A program made the position numbers and the translations under genes. Shown in pieces: positions 1 through 8,887 of a stretch of DNA of 64,000 nt. Numbering within the stretch: the stretch's first letter is position 1; every line of letters begins with the position of its first letter. The stretch is from assembly GCF_001425755.1 (NCBI RefSeq), contig NZ_LMDH01000001.1:1314239-1378238 (forward strand), read 5' to 3'. The DNA comes from Aeromicrobium sp. Root344 (GTDB lineage Bacteria > Actinomycetota > Actinomycetes > Propionibacteriales > Nocardioidaceae). Below the pieces are notes generated by a model, which saw nothing but the letters and a program-made list of their open reading frames with translations, was not told the origin of the DNA and did no database searches.

Positions 1-421
1 AGAAGTTCTGGACGAGCGCGAGGTGGGCGATGATCTCGGGCAGCGACGTGATGCGGCCGGAGCCGGCGTCGGTGCCGGCGCGAGCGACGTCGGTCGTGTT
101 GTGCAGGTAGACCGCCGCCAAGGCGAGATCGGCGAGCAGGAAGATCACGATGTAGCCGGGATAGACCCGGCGGAGGCGCTGGGCGGTGTAGCGGCGCAGG
201 CTGGGACGCGGCCGTCCGGCGGCGTACGCGCGTACGAACGGCAGGTAGATCAAGAAGCCCGACATCGCGAAGAAGTAGACGATGGCCTCGCTGAGGTACG
301 TGAGGTGGAACCGGTCGAGCTGCACCGGCGCGAAGAACGCGATCGTGTGCACGGCCAGGACGCAGAGGCAGGCGATGCCACGCGGCCCGTCGAGCCCGAC
401 GAGCCGGGTGCGTCCGGTCAC
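1..421 (-). CDS. Acyltransferase family 3 protein, N-terminal part (cut by window edge)
   Basis: The first 140 or so residues of a membrane acyltransferase of the OafA/AcyI (acyltransferase 3) family are visible; the rest lies left of the window. The GTG start overlaps the stop of the upstream polymerase gene as GTGA. The N-terminus carries a family-typical segment, RLVGLDGPRGIACL, followed by a hydrophobic helix, a second helix (YFFAMSGFLIYLPF) and an arginine-rich loop with RRVYPGY. Members use acyl-CoA donors to acylate sugars of cell-surface polysaccharides. Position at the end of an exopolysaccharide operon suggests O-acetylation of the repeat unit; that role is inferred. Confidence 0.85.
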   Translation of the reverse strand, partial: MTGRTRLVGLDGPRGIACLCVLAVHTIAFFAPVQLDRFHLTYLSEAIVYFFAMSGFLIYLPFVRAYAAGRPRPSLRRYTAQRLRRVYPGYIVIFLLADLALAAVYLHNTTDVARAGTDAGSGRITSLPEIIAHLALVQNF

Positions 422-1782
422 GGCGGGTCACCGCCGGGCTCGCCGGTCCAGCGATCGTGCGAGACGAAGGCCAGCAGCACCGCGAACGACATCGTCGCCG
501 GTGGCAGGAGCGCGACCGGGAAGTCGAGCTGGAGCGCCACAAGGGCGACCGCGACGAAGCCCGACGCGACAACCGCCTGCGGGAAGGTGCCGCGGTGCAG
601 CAGGCCGGCCGACCGGAACATCCCGGCGATCAGCAGCACGACGAAGAGCGCGCCCACGAACACCCCCGCACGATAGACCGTCAGGAGGGGCGCGTTGGCG
701 ACGTAGTTGGTCAGCTGCCCGGCAGTCGGGTCACGGAACTCCTCGATGCCCCATCCCTTGCCGAACCACCAGTGGTGCCGCATCGCGTCGGTGTAGTCGT
801 TGAACGCCGCCCGCCGTGCCGCCGTGCCCGCGTCGGTCGGGCCGAACGAGTCGAACAGGCGGTAGCGCACGGCGGGGATCGCGAGGGCACTGACGGCCGA
901 GGCCGCGACGGCAATGATCATGCCGAGCCGGGCCCGCGCGCCGACGTTGCCGAGGACAGCGATCACGATGAACGCCGCGGCGGCCGTGGCGATCGACGTA
1001 CGACTGAGGGTCAGCAGCACCGCCGCGCCGATGATGCCGGCGGTCACGACTCGGGGGACGCCGCGCAGCAGCGCGATCGCGAGGATCAGTCCGACGACGA
1101 GGACGAAGCCGCCCATGTTGGGATCGACGTACGTCCCGGTGAGCCGCAGCGACGTCTCCTCCGAGCCCTCGACGATGCGCAGGTTGCCGCCGCGCACGTC
1201 ATAGCCGAACGCCGTGAGCTGATCCAGCAGATAGCCCTTGCGGTCGACCGCGACGAGCAGCATGCCAACGGCCGAGCCGAAACACGCGCCAGAGACGAAC
1301 GCGCGGCCGAACGACGCCAGGTCCTCGGCGCTCAACATCCGCAGCGGGACGACCAGCACGAACGCGATGACCCAGCGGCCGTACTCGACGATCGAGGTCG
1401 GGTCGGGTGATGTCATCAGCACCGAGATGCCCGAGGCGATGACCGAGAGCGCGATCATGGCCTCGACCCAGCCGAGGCGGACCGACGGTCGTACGGCCAT
1501 CGCGAGAGCGACCCACACGGCGATGCCGAGGATGAGGATCAGCGGTGCGCCGAGGCCAGGTGCTGGCAGCAGGGGGGCGCCGGCGAGGACGAACCCGGTG
1601 AAGCGGAACACCGACTGTGGATGCGCGACGACGACATAGGCCGCGACCGCGGCGAACATCGCCATCACGACGAGACCACCGATGCCGCCGGGGCCGATCA
1701 GCGCGAACACGACGACTGCCGCCGCGATGCCGGCGAGCGCCGTCCAGGCGACCGGTTCCTTGCGCAGGCGCATCTCGGTCAT
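418..1782 (-). CDS. O-antigen ligase/polymerase-like membrane protein (Wzy type)
   Basis: A 454-residue polytopic membrane protein with about ten to twelve hydrophobic segments. A large central loop contains a YVDPNMGG motif, and a later segment reads RRAAFNDYTDAMRHHWWFGKGWG, the arginine/glycine-rich pattern typical of the Wzy_C/O-antigen ligase family. Such proteins polymerise lipid-linked repeat units, or ligate them, outside the membrane. The ATG start overlaps the stop of the upstream glycosyltransferase as ATGA, and its own stop overlaps the next gene as GTGA, so the three are translationally coupled. Polymerase versus ligase cannot be settled from sequence; polymerase is favoured because a flippase and a chain-length protein are in the same operon. 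Confidence 0.8.
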   Translation of the reverse strand: MTEMRLRKEPVAWTALAGIAAAVVVFALIGPGGIGGLVVMAMFAAVAAYVVVAHPQSVFRFTGFVLAGAPLLPAPGLGAPLILILGIAVWVALAMAVRPSVRLGWVEAMIALSVIASGISVLMTSPDPTSIVEYGRWVIAFVLVVPLRMLSAEDLASFGRAFVSGACFGSAVGMLLVAVDRKGYLLDQLTAFGYDVRGGNLRIVEGSEETSLRLTGTYVDPNMGGFVLVVGLILAIALLRGVPRVVTAGIIGAAVLLTLSRTSIATAAAAFIVIAVLGNVGARARLGMIIAVAASAVSALAIPAVRYRLFDSFGPTDAGTAARRAAFNDYTDAMRHHWWFGKGWGIEEFRDPTAGQLTNYVANAPLLTVYRAGVFVGALFVVLLIAGMFRSAGLLHRGTFPQAVVASGFVAVALVALQLDFPVALLPPATMSFAVLLAFVSHDRWTGEPGGDPP

Positions 1783-2876
1783 GACTGGATCCAGTCCAGG
1801 ACGGTGCGCTGGGGCACCCCGGCCGCCCAACGGCTGGCGTTGATCGTGTGGATGCGAGCTCCCTCGGCGGCGGCCGCACCACGATCCAGCAACATCGCGC
1901 GAGCGGCCTCGACGAAACCTCCGCGGTCGTCGTGCGGCGGGATCTCGAAGACCGCCGACAACGAGCCGACGGCGGCCGAGGTCGCCACGACGGGCAGTCC
2001 TCGGCTGGCCGCGTCGAGGATCTTGACGCGTACGCCGCCACCCGTGCTCACGGGCGCGAGCACCGCGCGGCACGTCCCGAGGAACGCGTCGAGATCCGGC
2101 ACGAACCCGAGGTCCTGCACGCCCGGCGGCAGCGCGAGCGTACGTTCGCGGTTGCCGACGACGCACAGCTCGGCCCCGTCGATGCCCCGCGAGATGTCGG
2201 GCCACCACTGCAGCAACGTCTCGAACGCCTGCTGGTTGGGCGGCCAGGCGCGCTCGCCGACGAACACCAGGCGCCGGCCGCTGGCTGCGACGTCGACGGC
2301 GGGCTTGGGCGCCAGCGTGACGTCGAGCCACCGCGCGCGAGGGACGCCATGCGACCGATAGTAGGCCGCTTCGTCGGCGTCGTACGTGCCCACGCCGTGC
2401 GCCGCGCGGGCCACCCGCAGCTCGTCACGACGGATGCGGACGCTGTCGATTCGCCCCACGATGCCACGGGTCTCGGACCACACGAGGGACTCGGAGATGA
2501 CGGTGTTGACCAGCAGCGGCTTCGAGCCGGCCCAGCGCGAGCGCAGGAACGGCTCGGCCATGTAGCTGTGGTCGGCGACGTAGACGTCGGCGTCGATGGC
2601 GTCGAGCGCGTCGACGTAGGCGTCGTCGTCGAAGCGCGTGTGCACGAGGCTGCGGCGCCGCCGCAGGCTGCGCAGCGCGATGGCGGCAGGGGCGACGGCC
2701 TGCTTGGGGACCTTCCACAGGTCACCGTCGAGCCGTGCCGCGGTGACGTCCGGCGAGAGGCAGAGTCCGACTGTGTCGTGGACCGTGCGGCTGATCGCCA
2801 TCAGCTCGCGCGAGATCGTCAGGTCCCCGCCATGCGTCGTCGTGGGGTCCTTGGAGAGCAGGAACGCCACCTTCAT
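1779..2876 (-). CDS. Glycosyltransferase, GT4-like (exopolysaccharide)
   Basis: A 365-residue GT-B type glycosyltransferase. The N-terminal half begins MKVAFLLSKD with a glycine-rich loop (THGGDLTISREL). The C-terminal half has the nucleotide-sugar-binding Rossmann fold: GRRLVFVGERAWPPNQQAF, then LGFVPDLDAFL and the donor-site stretch PVSTGGGVRVKILDAASRGLPVVAT. These resemble GT4 enzymes with a shortened motif. The start is chosen at ATG 2876 because it overlaps the upstream flippase stop as ATGA. It probably adds one sugar to the undecaprenyl-linked repeat unit. Donor and acceptor are unknown. Confidence 0.82.
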   Translation of the reverse strand: MKVAFLLSKDPTTTHGGDLTISRELMAISRTVHDTVGLCLSPDVTAARLDGDLWKVPKQAVAPAAIALRSLRRRRSLVHTRFDDDAYVDALDAIDADVYVADHSYMAEPFLRSRWAGSKPLLVNTVISESLVWSETRGIVGRIDSVRIRRDELRVARAAHGVGTYDADEAAYYRSHGVPRARWLDVTLAPKPAVDVAASGRRLVFVGERAWPPNQQAFETLLQWWPDISRGIDGAELCVVGNRERTLALPPGVQDLGFVPDLDAFLGTCRAVLAPVSTGGGVRVKILDAASRGLPVVATSAAVGSLSAVFEIPPHDDRGGFVEAARAMLLDRGAAAAEGARIHTINASRWAAGVPQRTVLDWIQS

Positions 2877-4036
2877 GGCGCCCGCCCCTCGTCGACGGCC
2901 GACGGCCGATGGACCGCGCGCCCATAGGCGTACGTCATGACGAGGTCGGAGACGAGGAACGCTGCGGCGGCCGCCGGCCCGCCGTAGTGGCCGACGGCCA
3001 GCAGCAGCGGGAACTTCACCGCGACCGAGATCCACGTGACGACGGTGCGGAAGCGGTCGCGCTTCTGCACCGCCAGGACCGTCGTGAAGATGCTGCTCAA
3101 CGTGCGGGGCACCGTGACCACAGCGAGGATCGCGAAGGTCCAGACGAGCTCGGCCGGCGCATCGGCGAACGGCATCACGACGGCGACGGCTGCGACCACG
3201 CCACCCAGCCCCAACGACAACCTCACAGACGGACCGATTGCGGGACCGGCCGAGGCGTGACCGCCGACCTCGCGGAGGCGTTCGGTGAACGTGTAGCTGT
3301 AGTTCTGGCCCACGGCGGCCAGCGACCAGATCAGCAGGCTTCCGTACGCGTAGTAGCCCGCCGACTTGTCCGATGCGAGGGCGCCCAGCATGACGATGTC
3401 GGCCTGCGCATAGACCGCGCCGCCGACGGCCTCGCCGATGATCGCGGCTGTCCGGGCAGTGATCTCCGGCCGCAGCGGACGGTGACCCCACGAGATCCAC
3501 GCGGCCCAGGCGAGGAACGGCACGAAGCTGACCAGCGTCCATGCCGCGATGCCGAGCAGCGTCGGGTTGTCGACGCCCAGGAAGTAGGCAGCGGTGGCGC
3601 CGAAGCCGATCAGCTGCCGCGCCGTGTCGAGTCCCATGGCTCGCGCGGGGTGCCCGCCGCGGATGAACTCGCTCTTGGCGGCGTTGAAGGCCATCTCGCC
3701 GCCGGCCTTGCCGATCGCGAAGCCACTGAGATAGTGATCGCCCTGCAGCAGGATCGCGCCGACGGCGAGCAGGACCAGGCCACCGATGAGGCGCGTCGAC
3801 CGGTCGCCGAGGAACGTGTGGGTGTTCACCCGCAGGATGCGGACGACGTAGTAGTGGTCCAGCGGCACCGTGATGAGCACCGAGATCGCGATGGCGATGG
3901 CGTACGCGCCGTAGGTCGCGATGCCCATCTCGTGGGTCAGCAGCACGGCCCAGAAGAGCCCGATGAAGCGCCCGAGATACATCCAGCCCGACGCCAGCAC
4001 GGTCTCGGCGACCTGGCGGGAGACGCGCCGGATCAC
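2873..4036 (-). CDS. Oligosaccharide flippase-like membrane protein (Wzx/MATE fold)
   Basis: A membrane protein of about 387 residues with roughly ten to twelve hydrophobic helices and few charged loops, resembling the polysaccharide-biosynthesis/MVF flippases that move lipid-linked sugar repeat units across the membrane. The GTG at 4036 overlaps the upstream glycosyltransferase stop as GTGA, matching other junctions in this operon; an in-frame GTG nine bases upstream (4045) is the alternative. Neither has a strong ribosome-binding site. It is shorter than the usual 14-helix Wzx (about 420-500 residues). Assignment as flippase is partly from context, beside a polymerase, a chain-length protein and two glycosyltransferases. 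Confidence 0.72.
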   Translation of the reverse strand: MIRRVSRQVAETVLASGWMYLGRFIGLFWAVLLTHEMGIATYGAYAIAIAISVLITVPLDHYYVVRILRVNTHTFLGDRSTRLIGGLVLLAVGAILLQGDHYLSGFAIGKAGGEMAFNAAKSEFIRGGHPARAMGLDTARQLIGFGATAAYFLGVDNPTLLGIAAWTLVSFVPFLAWAAWISWGHRPLRPEITARTAAIIGEAVGGAVYAQADIVMLGALASDKSAGYYAYGSLLIWSLAAVGQNYSYTFTERLREVGGHASAGPAIGPSVRLSLGLGGVVAAVAVVMPFADAPAELVWTFAILAVVTVPRTLSSIFTTVLAVQKRDRFRTVVTWISVAVKFPLLLAVGHYGGPAAAAAFLVSDLVMTYAYGRAVHRPSAVDEGRAP

Positions 4037-5112
4037 CGGGACCACGCCTGCAGGTAGGGCGCGATCGCGGACTCGACCGTCTGCGTCGCGGCGAAGGCAA
4101 CGAGGTCGTCGGTCGCCGCGCGCAGGCGGTCCGGGTCGTCGACGAGGTCGGCCGCCGCGGCCGCGACCGCAGGTCCGTCGCCCTCCAGCGCGATCGTCGC
4201 GCCATCGCGAGCGGCGCTCTTCAGGGAGCCGACGGCGGTGCTGAGCGATGGTGTGCGGAACGCGATCGCCCGCGTCAGGACGCTCGAGGCCGGCAGCACC
4301 TCGGTGCCGTAGACGTACCGCCGCTCGTACGGGAGGAGCAGCGCGCGCACGGAGGCGAAGAAGTCGACCTCGGCGCTGCCTTGGACCTCACCGAGGATCT
4401 CGACGCCCGGCGTCCGCGGCAGGTCGGCGGTGCCGCGGCCGGCCACGCGAAGAGCGATCCCGGGGTCGAGCGCCTCGCGGATCGCAACGAGCTGCTCGAA
4501 GCCCTTGCCGCGGTAGACGTGGCCGAACAGGCCGACCGCACGGGGCCGCTCGCTTGCCGGTGGCAACGTCGGGCGCTCGGGGACGAGCAGGTGACTTGCC
4601 GTCTGCGAAGCGCCGATGCGCGCGCCGGTCATCGCCTCGACGCCCTCGGCGCTGAGCGCGAACGCGTCGACGTGTCGCATCAAGCGTCGCTCCACGCGAG
4701 CGGTGAGGCGGTTGAGCGGGAGGTGCGCACCATGCACGGCGTAGCGGCTGTGGGCGAGGCCCGCGGTGAGGTAGGGATACCAGACCGGCCGAGGCGGGTC
4801 GTGCAGCGTCGCGGTGCGTATCGTCGCGTCGACACCGGCGGCCGCCCACAGGCCGGCAAGCGAGCCTCCGCTGAGCTCTGCGTGCAGGATCACCGGACGG
4901 TCACGCCGCTCGTCACGTGCCGCGCGGAGCGCGCGCCGGATCCGCATGACGTCCTTGACGGAGTCCTCGCGGGGTGGTCCATGGCGCAGCTCGACCACCT
5001 CGCCGAGGTGCGGCGCGACGGCTGCGACGAAATCGTCCGCGTGGTCGCCGACGCCCGACGTCCCGCCGCGGGGCGCAAGGTAGAGGAGCGTGGCGCTCGC
5101 CAGGTCGGGCAC
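4033..5112 (-). CDS. Glycosyltransferase (GT-B fold) of the exopolysaccharide locus
   Basis: A 359-residue protein with a C-terminal glycosyltransferase domain: AVGLFGHVYRGKGFEQLV is the nucleotide-sugar loop, followed by RVAGRG and the donor-site region LPYERRYVYGTEVLPASSVL. The N-terminal acceptor domain includes GVGDHADDF and a HAELSGGS loop. The GTG start at 5112 lies 8 bp after the upstream acyltransferase gene ends; the reading frame continues upstream but that would overlap the acyltransferase extensively. Sugar donor is not predictable. It likely builds the same repeat unit as the second glycosyltransferase of this operon. Confidence 0.78.
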   Translation of the reverse strand: MPDLASATLLYLAPRGGTSGVGDHADDFVAAVAPHLGEVVELRHGPPREDSVKDVMRIRRALRAARDERRDRPVILHAELSGGSLAGLWAAAGVDATIRTATLHDPPRPVWYPYLTAGLAHSRYAVHGAHLPLNRLTARVERRLMRHVDAFALSAEGVEAMTGARIGASQTASHLLVPERPTLPPASERPRAVGLFGHVYRGKGFEQLVAIREALDPGIALRVAGRGTADLPRTPGVEILGEVQGSAEVDFFASVRALLLPYERRYVYGTEVLPASSVLTRAIAFRTPSLSTAVGSLKSAARDGATIALEGDGPAVAAAAADLVDDPDRLRAATDDLVAFAATQTVESAIAPYLQAWSR

Positions 5113-5120
5113 GCGGCGAC

Positions 5121-5660
5121 TCAGAAGAACAGCGGCCGGAAGACCGGACGGTAGTCGAGGGTCGACCGACGGGTGCCGACCGAGACCGCAGGAACACCCG
5201 CGACGATGTCCATCGCCGGCACGTCCTCGCGCACGAGCGAACATGCCGACACGACGGCGCCACGACCGATCGTGACGCCGCACAGGACGGTCGAGCGTAC
5301 GGCCAGCCACGCGAACTCCTCGACCACGATCGGCTCGAGGATCGCCGGGAAGTCCGGAGCGTGCACGTCATGGAAGGCACCGACGAAGTGGGTGTCGCTC
5401 GCGATCACGGTGTTGGAGCCGATCGTCAGCCCGCCCCTGGCGTCGAGCACGCAGCGGAAGCCGATCGACACCGCCTCGCCGATCTCGAGGTGCGCGATGC
5501 CGAGCACCGTCGTACCGCGGAGCAGCGAGCAGTCACGGCCGATTCGGGCACCCCAGAGCCGCAAGGTCGCGATGCGCACGGTGTGCGAGGGCACGTACGT
5601 CATGACGGCGTTGTAGAACGCCTCGCCGACGTGTGCCCAGATGCGCGCTGGCCGCGACAT
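5121..5660 (-). CDS. Left-handed beta-helix acyltransferase (WcaF/maltose O-acetyltransferase type)
   Basis: A 179-residue hexapeptide-repeat transferase. Imperfect [LIV]-G-x4 repeats run from about residue 37 to 160 (for example WGARIGRDCSLLRGTTVLG, then VLCGVTIGRGAVVSACSLV and IVAGVPAVSVG). The His in the SDTHFVG segment is the probable catalytic base, by analogy with LbH acetyltransferases. It would transfer an acetyl or other acyl group from a CoA donor to a sugar of the polysaccharide. The gene starts 3 bp after the chain-length gene and lies 8 bp before the next glycosyltransferase, so it is an internal gene of the operon. Confidence 0.85.
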   Translation of the reverse strand: MSRPARIWAHVGEAFYNAVMTYVPSHTVRIATLRLWGARIGRDCSLLRGTTVLGIAHLEIGEAVSIGFRCVLDARGGLTIGSNTVIASDTHFVGAFHDVHAPDFPAILEPIVVEEFAWLAVRSTVLCGVTIGRGAVVSACSLVREDVPAMDIVAGVPAVSVGTRRSTLDYRPVFRPLFF

Positions 5661-5663
5661 CGG

Positions 5664-6293
5664 TCAGGCTCCGGTCGTGCCGTGAGCCCGGGCCCGGGCG
5701 GCGAGGTCGCGTGCGACGACCACGGCGGAGCCGATCACCACGCCGACGACCAGGCCGACGATCAGGTTGACCGGCCAGTTGGGCGAGCTCGGACTGCCCG
5801 GCACCCGTGCCGCGCTCACGACGGTGCCGGTCATCGCCGACGGGCCGTCCTTGTCGGGTCGCTCCAGCGCGCTGACCTGGTTGATGAGCGAGCCGCTGAC
5901 GGCGTCGGCGGTCTTGGCGGCGCGCTTGGCCGACGTGTCCTGCACCGAGACGTCGACGAGCGTCGTGGTCAGGCTCGTGTCGACCGACACGCGGTCGGCC
6001 AGCTCCTGGGCGTCGACGCCGTCGCCCACCGCCGCGGCGGCCGGCTCCAGGACACTTGTCGAGCGCGCCAACGAGTCGAAGCCCTGGACCCTCGCCTGGG
6101 TGTAGGTCGCGGCGTACGCCAGGTCCTCGCCCCTCGGCCCACCGGCGGCGGCGAAGTAGATCGTGGTGGTCGCGGTGTACTGAGTCGTTGCCAGTGCCGA
6201 CACCACGCCGGCGGCGACGAGTCCAAGGATCGCAGCGCCCAGCATGATCGGCCACCCTCGGAGGATGGCCCTGACATAGTCGTACGGGTGCAC
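5664..6293 (-). CDS. Polysaccharide chain-length determinant (Wzz/YveK-like)
   Basis: A 209-residue protein with the two-helix layout of Wzz-family proteins. An N-terminal helix is at about residues 15-35 (WPIMLGAAILGLVAAGVVSA), a periplasmic/extracytoplasmic coiled region lies in the middle, and a C-terminal helix preceded by a proline-rich stretch (PGSPSSPNWPVNLIVGLVVG) ends in a short basic tail. It lacks the fused tyrosine kinase of Gram-negative PCP2a proteins, as in Gram-positive YveK/CapA co-polymerases. It would set polymer length with the Wzy-like protein. It is the first gene of the minus-strand exopolysaccharide operon, so the promoter should lie in 6294-6598. Confidence 0.82.
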   Translation of the reverse strand: MHPYDYVRAILRGWPIMLGAAILGLVAAGVVSALATTQYTATTTIYFAAAGGPRGEDLAYAATYTQARVQGFDSLARSTSVLEPAAAAVGDGVDAQELADRVSVDTSLTTTLVDVSVQDTSAKRAAKTADAVSGSLINQVSALERPDKDGPSAMTGTVVSAARVPGSPSSPNWPVNLIVGLVVGVVIGSAVVVARDLAARARAHGTTGA

Positions 6294-6429
6294 CTGTGAC
6301 TCCTGTTGCTCAGCGTCGCTCCGGGCGTGACGGACTACCTCACTCTATGAGGCTTGGCCGTACGACGAGCAATAACCCGCTGGAGGCGTGCTTGCGGGCT
6401 GTCCGTCCGCGGGTCGTTGACCGTGTCGC

Positions 6430-6481
6430 ACACCGGTCATTGAGCTCGTCGTACACCGGTCATTGAGCCTGTCGAAATGAC
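6430..6481 (+). repeat. REP-like palindromic repeat, tandem partial plus full copy
   Basis: Two tandem copies share a block CACCGGTCATTGAGC followed by a pyrimidine pair and GTCG. The second (6459-6481) is a 23-bp imperfect palindrome with arms GTCATT and AATGAC. Three further single copies occur in this window at 15582-15604, 22856-22878 and 38161-38183. Paired changes in the outer stem between copies support a folded or protein-recognised unit. Confidence 0.7.
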
Positions 6482-6545
6482 CTCCACGTCCGAGCCTGGG
6501 TTCTCGCCCGCGGAGCAAGCTCCTCAATTGGTCACCACGCGAAGA

Positions 6546-6570
6546 GACCAGCCACGTTGCGTGGCTGGTC
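6546..6570 (-). terminator. Hairpin terminator of the tRNA-Ser(GCT) gene
   Basis: A perfect 10-bp stem, GACCAGCCAC with GTGGCTGGTC, encloses a 5-base loop. It lies about 30 bp past the 3' end of the minus-strand tRNA-Ser. No long T run follows, as is usual in high-GC actinobacteria. Confidence 0.75.
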
Positions 6571-6598
6571 CCTTCGATTCGTGCTTGTCACGTTGCGG

Positions 6599-6685
6599 CG
6601 GAGGTGGCGAGATTTGAACTCGCGAGAGGTTTAAACCTCAACCCGCTTAGCAGGCGGGCGCACTAGGCCACTATGCGACACCTCC
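6599..6685 (-). tRNA. tRNA-Ser (anticodon GCT)
   Basis: An 87-base class II tRNA is read on the minus strand. The acceptor arms are GGAGGTG and CACCTCC with discriminator G. The anticodon stem CCGCC/GGCGGG-type helix encloses CTGCTAA, giving anticodon GCT, and there is a long variable arm and the TTCAAAT T-loop. The 3' CCA is not encoded. Confidence 0.95.
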
Positions 6686-6841
6686 CCGCCGCCGATCGAG
6701 ACCGGCAACCGGAACAGGATACCGACCGCGCCGCCCGTCCGACGAATCGGGCATTCTCCCTCGCGCTCCGCGACAGATCTATAGAGTTTCTCGGAGCCCG
6801 GACAGCCAGTCTCGGCCTCGGTCTCGGAAGGCCCTGCTGTC

Positions 6842-8887
6842 GTGCTCACCCCTCTCTTTCGTCGCGCCCTCGCGGCGATCGCTTCACTCCTGCTCGTCCT
6901 GGGTCTGGTCGTCCTGACCTCGTCGCCCTCTGAGGCCGAGGATCCCGCGGGCAAGTACCGGGTGACCGGGACCGTCAACGTCGCAAGCATCGCCGTGCGC
7001 TTCTATCGGTCGACCACCGGGGATGAGGCCGGCCCCTGGGAGCTCAGCGAAACCACGACGACGAACGCCACCCAATCGCCGACAGCCTCCATCGGCGACT
7101 ACTCGGCATGGCTGGAGCCGGGCACGTACCGCATCACCTTCAACGAGTTCGACGACGGAACCCTCAACTGGAAGGTCTACGCCCCTTACGACTGGGTCGA
7201 CTCCAGCGACTACTACAGCTCAGACACGACGTTCACGATCACGGACAGTGGCCGCTACTTCGGCGCCAATTATCTCCCCAAGCGTGCGGGCTACATTCAC
7301 GGCTCCTACAGCGACATCTGCTCCAACTACTTCGAACCCGTGACGATCGAGGCGTACGCCGCGGACGATCCTGATCCTGCGCATGCCTCGATCTGGCGCT
7401 CGTACTGGGGGAACGAGTACTCCGGTTGGGCGTTCGAGGGACCGACCAAGTTCAAGATCGTGTGGCCGGTCCACGCGAGCCAATGGCTGGGCGGCGACAG
7501 CTTCGATACAGCAACGGCCTTCACCATCCCCAAGGGAGACAACACTTTCGGACCGGACATCTTCCTCCAACAGGACTTCGACGCCACGGCCAACGGGGAG
7601 ATTCGCGGCGGCGTCGGCCCCGAGTCAGGCGCCGAGGACATCGCCGGACTCGTCGTACGGTTCTATCGCTCCGAGTCAGGAGGCAACGACGGCCCGTGGG
7701 TTCCGGCCGGGCAGACGACAACCTCTGACGGCGCCAACTGGGCGAACGACGGGCTGTCGAAGGGCGACTACCAGAAGTCCCTGCCCAGTGGTGTCTATCG
7801 CGTCACGGTCAACGACAGCCCCGACACCTCGTTGGTATCGAGGTCATACACCTCTGGCACCTATCGCGGCACCGACCTGGCTTCTGGCGGCAACGTCTGT
7901 GTCGATAGCCGTATCGACGGACGCATCGACGAGATGCGCGTGCGACCCGCCGGTGGCACCATCACCGGCCAGGTGACTGACGGACGGGGCAACCCAATCG
8001 CCGACACGACGGTCGACCTCGTCGACGGGTCCGACAGCGCAAGTGACAACGACCCCGTCATCAGGAGCGTGAACACACGGTCTGACGGAACGTATTCGAT
8101 CCGCTCGGTCGAAGGTCCGGTCAAGCTTCGCTTCACGCCTGAGAACGTGACCGTTGCGGGCAACGAAGTACCCCAATTCGTCGGGGAGTGGTCAGGTGAC
8201 GCTCCCGACTTCGCGCACGCCATCGCCACCGAGGCAACGCTCGGCCAGACCACGTCTGGCGTCGACGCCACCCTCACCGACGCACCCTTGGTCGCCGGCC
8301 TGGGGCCGTACATCCACGGCAAACCGCTGGTCGGCACCCGCATGACCGCGACGGGCATCGCCACGAATCACTCCGACATCCCGCCGTCGTACCAGTGGCT
8401 GCGCACCAAGAGCGGCAAGACCGTCTCCATCACTGGAGCGACCAAGTACTCGTATCTCCTCACCGCGAAGGATGCGGGGGCGCGTGTCTCCGTACGCGTG
8501 ACGATCAATCCACCCGCCACGTTCCCGGGCCTGACCCCGGTCTCCAACATCTCGGCGCGGTCCGACGTCGTCAAGAGCAAGTCCCATGTCGTGGCTCGGG
8601 CGAGGGCTCTCGGCGGCCGCCGGTTCAAGATCACCTTCTCGGTTTCCGTCGTCGGAGTCAGCAAGCCCGACGGCCGGGTGTACGTCAGCTGGGTGCGCCT
8701 CAGGCAGAAGGGGAGCTATCTCTACCCGACCGGGACGACCACCTCACGATGGGTCAGCTACCGGGACGGCCACGGCTCGTACACCGTCAAGGTCAGCAGG
8801 AAGGCCTATTGGGCGTACCGCGTCTACCAACCCACGACGTCGACGATCATCAGCCACCAGGCGTCGCACGCTCTCTACGTCAAGTAG
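6842..8887 (+). CDS. Secreted Ig-like/carboxypeptidase-regulatory-domain protein
   Basis: A 681-residue protein of unknown function. The GTG start leads into a signal peptide (RRALAAIASLLLVLGLVVL, then an AEA-like cleavage region near residue 34). Two blocks share the pattern VRFYRS...GPW (about residues 51-65 and 274-290), suggesting an internal duplication. A carboxypeptidase regulatory-like fold is recognisable at about 375-440 (GTITGQVTDGRGNPIADTTV). A later domain (SYQWLRTKSGKTVSITGAT) matches the repeat type found in the secreted protein at 26689-27954. The C-terminus is basic and Tyr-rich, with no LPxTG anchor. Tyr, Asn and Ser content is high and the sequence is less GC-biased than its neighbours, suggesting weaker codon adaptation or transfer. 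Confidence 0.8.
   Translation: MLTPLFRRALAAIASLLLVLGLVVLTSSPSEAEDPAGKYRVTGTVNVASIAVRFYRSTTGDEAGPWELSETTTTNATQSPTASIGDYSAWLEPGTYRITFNEFDDGTLNWKVYAPYDWVDSSDYYSSDTTFTITDSGRYFGANYLPKRAGYIHGSYSDICSNYFEPVTIEAYAADDPDPAHASIWRSYWGNEYSGWAFEGPTKFKIVWPVHASQWLGGDSFDTATAFTIPKGDNTFGPDIFLQQDFDATANGEIRGGVGPESGAEDIAGLVVRFYRSESGGNDGPWVPAGQTTTSDGANWANDGLSKGDYQKSLPSGVYRVTVNDSPDTSLVSRSYTSGTYRGTDLASGGNVCVDSRIDGRIDEMRVRPAGGTITGQVTDGRGNPIADTTVDLVDGSDSASDNDPVIRSVNTRSDGTYSIRSVEGPVKLRFTPENVTVAGNEVPQFVGEWSGDAPDFAHAIATEATLGQTTSGVDATLTDAPLVAGLGPYIHGKPLVGTRMTATGIATNHSDIPPSYQWLRTKSGKTVSITGATKYSYLLTAKDAGARVSVRVTINPPATFPGLTPVSNISARSDVVKSKSHVVARARALGGRRFKITFSVSVVGVSKPDGRVYVSWVRLRQKGSYLYPTGTTTSRWVSYRDGHGSYTVKVSRKAYWAYRVYQPTTSTIISHQASHALYVK

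Larger units (their letters stand above)
6294..6598. other. Intergenic region upstream of the exopolysaccharide operon
   Basis: About 300 bp without a convincing gene. It separates the minus-strand exopolysaccharide operon from the minus-strand tRNA-Ser. It holds one and a half copies of a palindromic repeat (6430-6481) and the tRNA terminator (6546-6570). The operon promoter is expected here, but no confident -35/-10 pair was found. Confidence 0.6.
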
